A DNA stretch of 64,000 nt from Perkinsus chesapeaki (lineage: Eukaryota; Perkinsozoa; Perkinsida; Perkinsidae). The stretch's first letter is position 1. Each line of letters starts with the position of its first letter. Positions 55,896 to 64,000 of this stretch are shown here, piece by piece. The notes beneath the pieces are model-generated. The model ran no database searches, was not told the DNA's origin, and was given only the letters and a program-made list of their open reading frames with translations. Position numbers and translations under genes: made by a program. The stretch is from contig JAAPAO010000022.1 in assembly GCA_013115145.1 (NCBI GenBank), positions 62,001 through 126,000 on the forward strand, written 5' to 3'.

Positions 55896-56395
55896 TTGTG
55901 ATAACAGCTATTCTATCGAGGTGGGCCATTGCTGCCCCGGAAAGTCATAAGGCTGGCAGAGTTAGCTGACACTTGGATTAGAGGTAAGTAACAACCTTGC
56001 TGATATGCTGCCTAGGGATGGCACGCTCCTTTGAGAACTAAACCCCCTCACAAAATAATATGGCCTCTACACTTTTGAGCATAAAATACTAACGAGAAAG
56101 AGTTAGGACTTGATATTTTGTGAGAACAACTTTTTTACGATGCTGATATAAACTGTCATGAGACTTTATATTGGTTGAAGGGGGTCGTTGCAGCATCATT
56201 CGAGTTGCTTTTCGCATGGCCCAGTGGTTGGTCACGACTACATCGTTAAAAATAAGATTTTCTAATTCCCAAGGAGATGATTCTTAGTCGATGCCCCTCT
56301 CAATTAGATCCCTTGATGGATAGAATCTTGATGATGAATCCAAACGTGCAGTAGCAGATTGTGATACTCTACGAATTCCAAAAAGACCTTGGAGT
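55896..56395. other. Intergenic stretch without recognised features
   Basis: No coding frame with protein-like composition was seen. It ends at the perfect palindrome at 56396-56438. Confidence 0.35.
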
Positions 56396-56438
56396 CTCCG
56401 CAGATCATATCTCCAAGTTGGAGATATGATCTGCGGAG
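56396..56438. repeat. Perfect 21-bp palindrome with a one-base spacer
   Basis: CTCCGCAGATCATATCTCCA plus A (56396-56416) is followed by a single G and its exact reverse complement (56418-56438). Complementarity stops abruptly at both ends. No mismatch occurs in the 21 pairs. Confidence 0.97.
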
Positions 56439-56777
56439 TTGTTCGTGGGGCGCTCTCCTGCTGCCTCCCCCTTCATATCAGGTCTCATCGCTACAGATGG
56501 TCCCCCACCAGAACGAGTAACCATATCAACTGTCGCCGAGGAGAGTATAATGCTTAGGGACTGGCAGGATATGTGGGATTCAGCGGTACAGAGGATGTAC
56601 AGCGAGGTGGTCGAATGGATAATATGACTTGTGCTTGCCAGGCGAGGGGTTGCATGGAGCTGCTGGGGGTATAGTGTGGCTGTTGGTGATGGTGGTGTGA
56701 TACACTCTATGGTGGATTATGAGCACGGAGGAGCTTACACATTTGATAGGGAGTGTCGGTCTACTTATCAACTGTAG
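56439..56777 (+). CDS. Unknown protein fragment, in-frame TGA or 69-nt intron
   Basis: A frame directly after the palindrome codes GLIATDGPPPERVTISTVAE and MLRDWQDMWDSAVQRMY before a TGA at 56625-56627. The same frame continues beyond it as RGVAWSCWGYSVAVGDGGVI and DYEHGGAYTFDRECRSTYQL to TAG at 56777. A GT-AG intron of 69 nt (56574-56642 approximately, GTGGGA to GCCAG) would remove the stop and preserve frame. No ATG start was found; the family is unknown. A broken gene is also possible. Confidence 0.3.
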
Positions 56778-56961
56778 GATGTTTGGGGGTAACAGTGTCA
56801 CTGTGGTCGTACAGCTGAATTTAATATTATGGTATTATGCTATTACGAAATTCTACTTTGTATGTTTCTAAACCTACCTAGTAGTTAGTTACCGACTATT
56901 TATGGTAGCTTACTAATACCTCTACCGTCACGGTTAGCTGCGTTTTCGATACTTGAGGCTC

Positions 56962-57153
56962 TTACGGCAAGAATGAGTTGCTCGAATAGCCAAGGTGATG
57001 AGCTCTGGAAGCAGCTTCCCTCATTTTTGCACTTGATGATATTTCATAAGGTCGCCCTCCCCCTTTCTGGAACTGTGTGGTAGTTAGCACTGTGGCATGT
57101 TTATACCACTCCAACTTCTTCCTAGCTCCTCCTCCGATGAGCACGGTACTCAA
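56962..57153 (-). CDS. Possible small protein or terminal exon
   Basis: A 63-codon frame beginning with TTG codes GARKKLEWYKHATVLTTTQF, RPYEISSSAKMREAASRAHH and ends NSFLP. The composition is protein-like and basic, but no ATG lies in frame, so it is either a terminal exon or chance. The gap 57154-57368 shows nothing. Confidence 0.22.
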   Translation of the reverse strand: MSTVLIGGGARKKLEWYKHATVLTTTQFQKGGGRPYEISSSAKMREAASRAHHLGYSSNSFLP

Positions 57154-57368
57154 TGAGGTGATGGTTAGTAGGCATGTTAGCCTTCAGGCACGACAGCGTG
57201 GTTCGCCTTGCCATCGCTCAGTTTGCTTATGTCTATCGCATGACACAGCCTAAGGACCCTCCACATTGAGCACAGCATGCCCTCTAACTTGCTGTCTACA
57301 TCAGCTCTGCGTTGCGCTATTAGTTATTTGTTATTCGTTGGCAGTTGGTTGAATGTTGTTATTTTGAT

Positions 57369-58127
57369 ATGGTGTTCGGCGGAAGCTTTATGAAGCCACC
57401 GGTGCGGTATCCAGACGTCCAGGAGGATGCTCGCTCGCCGAAGGACGCTGGGCTGATATCGGTAGGTCATTGAGTGGTTTGTGGTATGATATGGCCCTAC
57501 CTTCAGAGAGGGGACTTGAGACAGATTCGAGGGACATGGCGCAGCTTAGGACAAACCTGCCTTTTCGTAAGCCATTGGTTCGCAGTCATCCCGGAGGCGT
57601 GCCAATCTTCGCGCCTCTCTGATCATTAGCATTGGTGTGATGAGCTCCGAGTTGTCCTTTAGTACTCGGCTGACCGTCCAAGCAACAACGGACTTTATTC
57701 GTACCATCTTATACTCAACAGAAGCATTCGGTAAGGCATCATCATCGCAGCTGTTCGAAAGGAGTGCGGTCGTCTGTCAGTCGCTGTAATGAGATCCTGG
57801 ATGTCTTCGTGCCGGAGAAGCCTATTGAGGAATGCCACATTGAGATCATTCAAGTAGGTCACTAGTCGATGATGATAATGATGCACTTGCAGCATTTCAG
57901 GCATTTAAAAGGTGCGAGAATGAAGCCAATCGATCCTATCCCGAGCGAGACATTCGCGTTAAGAATGTAACCCTTCGCTTCTTGCCACTTCCACACATTA
58001 TCGGCAGTTGACTCAATTCCGTCCAGCCTTCACCTCCCGTGAGATGGAGAAGAGTATCCAAGCCAAGATAGAACAAGACCGTCTTGACGCCCTTGAAGAG
58101 GACAAGTATTTGCCGATTACCACGTAG
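57369..58127 (+). CDS. Small multi-exon protein, unknown, possibly mitochondrial
   Basis: Start ATG 57369; exon 1 (57369-57461, 31 codons) codes MVFGGSFMKPPVRYPDVQED. Later exons code RDMAQLRTNLPFRKPLVRSH, TDFIRTILYSTEAFG, CNEILDVFVPEKPIEECHI, EIIQ joined to AFKRCENEANRSYPERDIR, and finally LTQFRPAFTSREMEKSIQAK to TAG at 58127. Introns of about 31, 47 and 50 nt restore frame; the one after exon 1 and the border near 57600-57680 are less certain. Three cysteines sit in a helical stretch. No family is recognised. The MON2 gene starts about 200 bases downstream on the same strand. Confidence 0.5.
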
Positions 58128-58325
58128 CTGTTTACATGTACTTTTCTCGTCGTTATAACAAGCATTTCTGAGAGCATATCTTTGCTTTGTTTAGCTTCAT
58201 TACTGCCCTCGTTGTGTTGCCGATATCTCGCTGATGAAAACTGTAAAACATGAAACGCTTCGCTCCGCTGTAGTGATCTCTCGCTCGCCCGCGTATTTGG
58301 CGTCTCCTCCTTGCCCGATTCTTGG

Positions 58326-61300
58326 ATGTCTTCTCCCCCTTTCCCTTCGAGTTCATCATCACCTCCGTCGACCCCATCAACCCCATCACCGGCCGCTCCA
58401 CGAGCCATCTCTCGTGGAAGTGTCGCCCAGGACGTCGAAGCTGAGCTCCGTATTATATGTGTTGAATCAAGAAAGAAGTATAGCCAGATTAAGGAACATT
58501 CAGAGCGAGTGATCGCGAAACTGATAGCCAGCAATGGCAATGTCCCAGTGGAGGAGGTCCTCGCTGTTGTTATAGTGGCCTCAGAGACTCACAATCCTAA
58601 GCTAGTGCTGCCTTGCCTTGGGTGCGTTCAAAGGCTTATAATGGGCCAACTTGTGAACACCAGCAAATTGCTGGGAACGGTTGTGACGTATCTGCACGAT
58701 AGAGCCAACGATAGCGATCCAACGGTACAAGTTAAAGCTCTGCAAACCATATTGCTTCTATTAACTCCATCCTTTGCACCATTATTAACCGGCTCTGAGA
58801 TATTCATGGAGCAGCTCTTATCAGCCTGTGTTATCCTATTGGGTAGCGATTCCGGCTTAGTTCGACACACTGCCGTAGCCTGTCTTCGCCAAGTCGCTGA
58901 TTTTTTGATTGATGAAGCCGGCAAGGCTTACCGTAACCTAACTGCGGACGCCCTTGAGAACTTGGGGACGGGTCGCGATGACAGTGGCAGTAGTCGCAAA
59001 GGTCCAAGTGGGTCGTTAATGGTTGAGGCAATGCCTGTGCCAGACAGACTTCCGAGTGGTAATACTGCCTTGCGAGAACATACAGAAGTATCTAGTAGAG
59101 TGTTGTTGTTGTGGTATATCTCAGGTCCACTTCGATTACTATTCCTTTTTGTCCACGACCTGTGCCTTATTTCGATGGGTCGAGCATCACGTGGTGAATG
59201 GCTTGGTGAACTGGCCATATCAAGAGCATTAGCACTAGAGCTTATAGAGAGTACGTAGAGGGGGTTAAAAGAATAACAAAAACAGCAAGAAGACGACGCA
59301 TGATGATTAATATACTATAATACTTGATTATTTTATAACGATATACTGATGGAGCACGTATAGCGGGCCAGTATCTGCCGCCGATTGGGAACAAAGCTCA
59401 TTACACTATTCAACTACTCGACAACGTTCCATTTATTACACTATTAAGACGCTTGGAGAGCTTGATGTTTTAAAAAGGTGCGTTGGCCGCTCAAGCTGAT
59501 GTGTTCGCGTCCCTTCCCGATTTCACGGAACTAGTCCGTCAAGTAGTCGTGCCCACAGTGGAAAGCACTATTGCTGTTTGCCAATATGATTTCAAAGTAA
59601 TAACAATTGAAAGAAGAACTACCGCGCGCCACGAAAAGGTTGCTTTGAACAGGTTCTAATTCGTGCACTAAGAATCGTCTACCGCCTTTGTTCATATCCT
59701 CCTCTGTGTGCCAAACTGCGCCGCGAAATCTGCGGCGAATCCTCAGCTCCTGGCGAGCAGCAGCAGCCGCATTCGGGCCCTCATGGTCCAGTCCGTGGCC
59801 TGGTGCCTCTCATGTTGCGCCAGCTCTTACTGCGGCATGACCGTCCACTGTGGGCTAGGTCGGCCGTGTTGGAAACATTCAGGAAGATCCTGCAGTCTGG
59901 CAACGATGCTGCAGATGGTTTCCTGAACACCCTCTTCCTTGGCTCCTCCAGTAGCGTCTTTACCACTTCCCCGTTGAACGATGATATCCTCGAAAGCGAT
60001 GACAATAGCAGCCCATCGGCATCATCGACGACGAGGGCAACACAAGTGGTAACTGACCCGAAGTCGAATAGGTTCGTGGAGCTTGTCAACAGTCTAAGCC
60101 ATGTACTTCATCATCTCTGGTTTGCATCGGTACCGACTCAGTCCGCTGAAGACATATCTGAAACGGTTGTCTACGATGAGCTGGATACCAACAATGCCAC
60201 TTCAGGCAGCGATCTCCTCACTTTAGGAGTCTCGAGAATCTTTGCCGGCGAAGGTCGAGTGTCCTTACTAGACTGTCTAGCCGATTCAGATGCGCCCAGT
60301 TTCGTGAACCCCTCGTTTGGTGCTGCCATGGCAGCCGACACTATACTGTTGTTAGTGGATCACATCAACACCTGTGCGATGCTCGCTTGCTCCTGGGCGC
60401 CATTGCTGTCCTCCCTGAGCCTTCTCTTGAGCGTCCGCCTTCCCAAGGCTAATGTACAGTCCAACGGCAGCGACATGCTTACTGATGATGAGGAAGCATT
60501 CGATGTGTTCCTTCAAGGCGTTCTCACTGCACTGGAGCGCCTGCTCCTAGGCTGCGCCAAATTCCCTCAGCTCAGTAGTGGCCGAGATAGCTGTCTTGAG
60601 GCACTGGCGAAGGAATCCTTGCCGCGTCGAGGCGCGCAGGAACTTGATTCCCACACAGCAGCCTGCGCGAAAGGGTTTCTGAATATCTGCCATCGCAGCG
60701 GTGAGAAACTGTCCGTGCCTGGATGGTCCCTGGCGCTGCGGACGTTCGAGACCCTCTATCTTCGATTCATCAGCCCAGAGCAGCAGGCCGTGTCAGCCAA
60801 CTCCGACAGCGCCTTGGAATGCCAGATGCTCGCTGTTTCCATGGACTCCTTGTTTTCTACTACCCCCGAGTCCGATGGCTCCTTCATCGACATGGTCAAT
60901 GCTTTGGTCCATCGAGACACTTGTTGGTCCATTCAAAGACTGGCCATGGCCCTGTCATCGGCTGATTCAAGAAGACTTGGTCTGGTTCTTGATAGCATCG
61001 TCACACCTAATCTTAAGGGCAGTACCCACCCCGAGGAAGCTGCCATCTGTATGGGCAAAGTGCTCACTGCTCATATATGCCGACCTGGCTGCTCGACCTC
61101 GAGCCTGATAGAGCCCCTGAAGGCCTTTGCTACATCTGCACCTGAGACCGTGGTGTCCATCCTTAAGGATGTCATGGTCCACTCGCCGGTCTCCTCTAAG
61201 CTGGATGAAGCTGGCTGGGTCTCTCTCAGCGAGCTGGTCCGTGACCTCTGCGATGTTCCCACTGTCGTCGTTGCCAACCAAGCCAACGCTTCCGCAGGAA

Positions 61301-63837
61301 AACGGTCGAGCCGTCTGATGTCCAATCAACTTCACCTATCTGTATATTCCCTCCTGGAGGTCCTCGTTGTTGAGTGCATCGATGTCCTTCCTAATGCCAG
61401 CGTGTCTTTGATAGTAGACGGTCTCCAACGCCTATGCACCAACAGCGTTGTTAACACCTCCTTGAAGGCTCTAGGTCTACTGTGGAACGTGTCTGATGCC
61501 CTAATGAGCCGGATGTCCGGTAGGGTCAGCACTGCAGCCGACCAAAGCCGGCGACACTACAGCACGGGCAGCAGTGATGGTGGCACGCCCACTGTTGAGC
61601 CCATTGTGTGTAACCCTGAGGAAAGCGCCCATTTATGGTTCGACCTGCTCACCAAGTTCAAGAGCGCCTCCTTGGACCCCCGGCCGCCGGTCAGGCACTG
61701 TGCCATCAGGACCATGGTATCGATGCTTAATGCGGCCTGCGGATGCCCACAGGTGGATTCGGCCGCAGCTGTTGGTGTGATGTGTGATACATTGTCAGAA
61801 GTAGTCGAGGCCAGTATGGCAGCCTCCTCTGTGGACACACCCCCACTTGAGGACTCCCCTCGCTACACCCGAGGTTCATCGTCGGAAGGCCTCATTGTCC
61901 ATCATTCGAGAGACTCCCTCCAAAAGCAATGGAACGAGACATGCGTCCTGGCCCTGGAAGGGTCTGTCTCGATTGCCACCAGATATCACCCATATATGAC
62001 CGAGGACCAGTTTGACCGCCCAACTCAGGCCATTCTGGACTTCATTCGCCCTCGGTTGGTAGGCCGTGACGGTGAGGTCCATGGCGCATGCGCCAATGCT
62101 CTGGTGGAGCTCCTCCGTCTTGGTGCTGTCGAGAAGGATGAGAAGCTTTGGTCCGAAGGCTGGCAGCTGGTTGCCTATGTTGCCGATTCTCTGGTAGAGG
62201 AGCCCATCTTGACTGAAGAAGCCAGCGTACTGCTGCCAATAAGCCTTGCCGAGCTGGTCAAGGATCCGCAGTGCTTGGAGGCGTTCCGCGCCGATGATGT
62301 CATTGTTCTAGCCTTGTTGGTGATGGCCACTGTAACGAGGCCATCGATCTTCCTGCAGTCCGCCCTGCCTTTCAAGGACATATGGGTACCCACTACCCTC
62401 ACCAACAGGCCTAGCAAACCGGTTAGGGCCGGAAGTAGCGTCAGCCAAGGCCTATGCGAGGTAACCTCTCGTGGACGGTGTGCAGAGCTCCTCTGGGGCA
62501 AGTCCAGCGATTCGTCCTCATCGATGACAACGCGCTACCGCCGCTTGCCTGAGGTGGTAAAGAGCCCTCTGGTGGAGGCACGTGAGAGAGGTGACGGTCA
62601 TGATGAATGTCACCAGCCAGCCGTAGCCGATGATATTGTATTCTCGAGAACGGTCCAGCGATTGCCCCACAAGTTCATGGAGCTTTGGTCTGTGATAGAT
62701 CTCTTGGCAACGAGTCCGGTCCCTGAAGATTCTCTCGAGGTGTTGGTGCGGCTGTTGTGCAACGGGCTACTCGACGTCAACTACTGCCTTCGGGACTCCC
62801 TCACAGCCGCCCTAGCCGTTCGAGCTGGCACCACTTGCGAGCTCATCGCGCAGAAGCTGCCTGCCTCGGCCGAGGTGAAGCCATCAATCTTGGAGATGAT
62901 GGCATCGACAGCGATGGACTTCATGAGGACCTATTACGCTGGTGGGACTGGCGGTGGTCAATCTTGGAAGGCCAGCGGGTTCTGGCAGCTCAGCTGCGAG
63001 ATAATCTCAACTGGATTGGACCAGCTGCGTTCCATGGTCATTGCCGAGCCCACTGAAGGTTTCTGGTCTGACTGCGTCTCCGAGCTGTGCAAGAGCTTAC
63101 CGGCCGTTTTGAAGATCCATTTCCGCTACTACCAACCTCCTCAGCAACGACCAGTGTCAAGCCCGGCCGCCGGGACCGCCAACGACGCTGTCGACTGGGC
63201 AACCACGTCAGCAGTGGCCATCTTAATAGCTCTTTGCCGCTCCAACTTTGCCGATCCCACAAAGGTCGTTGAATTAACCAGTACGTTGTGTGACACACGA
63301 GGCAGCGGCGACCTCGGCAGATGCGCTCTTCGAGTCCTCTTTGCTGTGGCCAGCCCACGTGGCATCCTTTGGTCAACCGAAGATATGAAAAGCAGCTCGA
63401 TGATGGTGGCAGAGCGATGGGTGGGCCATCGGTACTCTGGAGCAGTCCATCAGCCATCAAGTCCTGTTCCGAGTTCTGTGGGGCGTGACTCTGGTATGGA
63501 CATCAGCCCCCAGCTTCGCAAACTTGGGACCTCCGAGCTGTGTAGGAGGGTCTGTTGCACTTTATCTCAATATGCTGAAGATGACAAGACAACATCATCG
63601 ACCGAGAAGCCTATGCCGCGTCATCGGACCGAACAAGTTCTCTTCGTCCTTGGCCGATTGTGCGAGTCCACCGATCAACAGCTGCTCCTAGCGACCTTGC
63701 CGGCGCTGTCTAGGATTGTGGCGAGTGCTCGTGATGATGATGTTCGGCGAGCAGCGTCAGATGTTTTACTGTGTCTGGCCGACACCCTTGGCAGCAGAGC
63801 TGCTTACAAAGATCTTGTCGGTACAGAGTTTGTGTAA
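58326..63837 (+). CDS. MON2: MON2 homolog, Golgi-endosome trafficking scaffold
   Basis: Three exons (58326-59250, 59478-59596, 59653-63837) with GT-AG introns of 227 and 56 nt sum to 5229 nt, exactly 1742 codons plus stop, close to the roughly 1700 residues of animal MON2. The N-terminal DCB region has LRIICVESRKKYSQIKEHSE (about residues 38-57), matching the conserved [21 protein letters not shown]-type block in pattern; HUS-type motifs follow, such as GEWLGELAISRALALELIES (near 290-308) and then ADVFASLPDFTELVRQVVVP. The remainder is a helical-repeat solenoid. MON2 is related to large ARF-GEFs but has no Sec7 catalytic domain, and none is seen here. It works with the flippase partner DOPEY in endosome-to-Golgi sorting. 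The start follows a Ser/Pro-rich leader. A further C-terminal intron after 63825 cannot be excluded. Confidence 0.85.
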
Positions 63838-63926
63838 CAATTGTAGTTTCCTGATTTCTCAGTGTGTCGTTACATTTCGATTTTTCCAGCCTCCCAGCGC
63901 TTCCAGTGACATTAGATCGTTTGAAA

Positions 63927-64000
63927 ATGTCCCACACAAGCGACTCAAAAGACGCCGGGGTTGCCTGGTCCACCACGCCAATCACTGACAACTATATGCG
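63927..64000 (+). CDS. Start of a further gene, cut by the window edge
   Basis: An ATG at 63927 opens a frame MSHTSDSKDAGVAWSTTPIT that stays open to the window end, 90 bases after the MON2 stop and on the same strand. The peptide is hydrophilic and N-terminus-like. The product is unknown. It might also be a terminal exon of MON2 in another frame. Confidence 0.35.
   Translation, partial: MSHTSDSKDAGVAWSTTPITDNYM

Noticed and set aside
1-64000. Spliced-leader RNA gene, CRISPR array, transposase
   Set aside because: Searched by eye for the conserved dinoflagellate/Perkinsus leader core TTTTGGCTCAAG, for regular spacer arrays and for DDE-type motifs; none was found.

Overview
The window reads as compact, intron-rich nuclear DNA from a protist. 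GC content is near 50 percent. Genes are tightly packed, and GT-AG introns reconstructed in unrelated genes are mostly only 40-47 nt long. Products include a MON2 trafficking protein, an INCENP-like chromosomal passenger protein, a chromodomain protein, a DeSI/PPPDE peptidase, a pepsin-type aspartic protease and two giant EF-hand proteins. No bacterial, organellar or viral gene was recognised. A perkinsozoan or other myzozoan alveolate (Perkinsus-like) fits best, but that is inference from gene style and not from a marker gene. Because coding sequence is split by tiny introns, many exon joins were rebuilt by hand from reading frame, splice sites and homology between paralogs.

Left part (1-14 kb) is gene-poor and repeat-rich. 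It holds a partial exon at the left edge, a small spliced gene with a mitochondrial-type presequence (4469-4885), an aspartic protease (6995-8110), two copies each of two dispersed repeats, a GC-rich island, and a tandem pair of genes encoding double PB1-like domains (11183-13979) that sit in duplicated units.

Central part (14.2-49.1 kb) is one unbroken run of minus-strand genes: INCENP-like (14235-16313), a secreted glycosyltransferase-like protein (16444-18324), two very large paralogous EF-hand genes in tandem (B 18418-33292, A 33622-47748), and a chromodomain gene (47880-49116). A and B each start with a signal peptide and share the order of all main modules. They differ in the number of repeated EF-hand modules (about five in A, nine in B), in their acidic low-complexity tracts, and in intron size (A has long AT-rich introns).

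Right part (49-64 kb) begins with small, poorly defined minus-strand exons and minisatellites. From 54 kb it becomes a plus-strand run: a novel multi-exon gene, a DeSI/PPPDE gene, two unknown small genes, a nearly complete 1742-residue MON2 homolog (58326-63837), and the first codons of another gene at the right edge. No tRNA, rRNA, transposase or spliced-leader gene could be supported.
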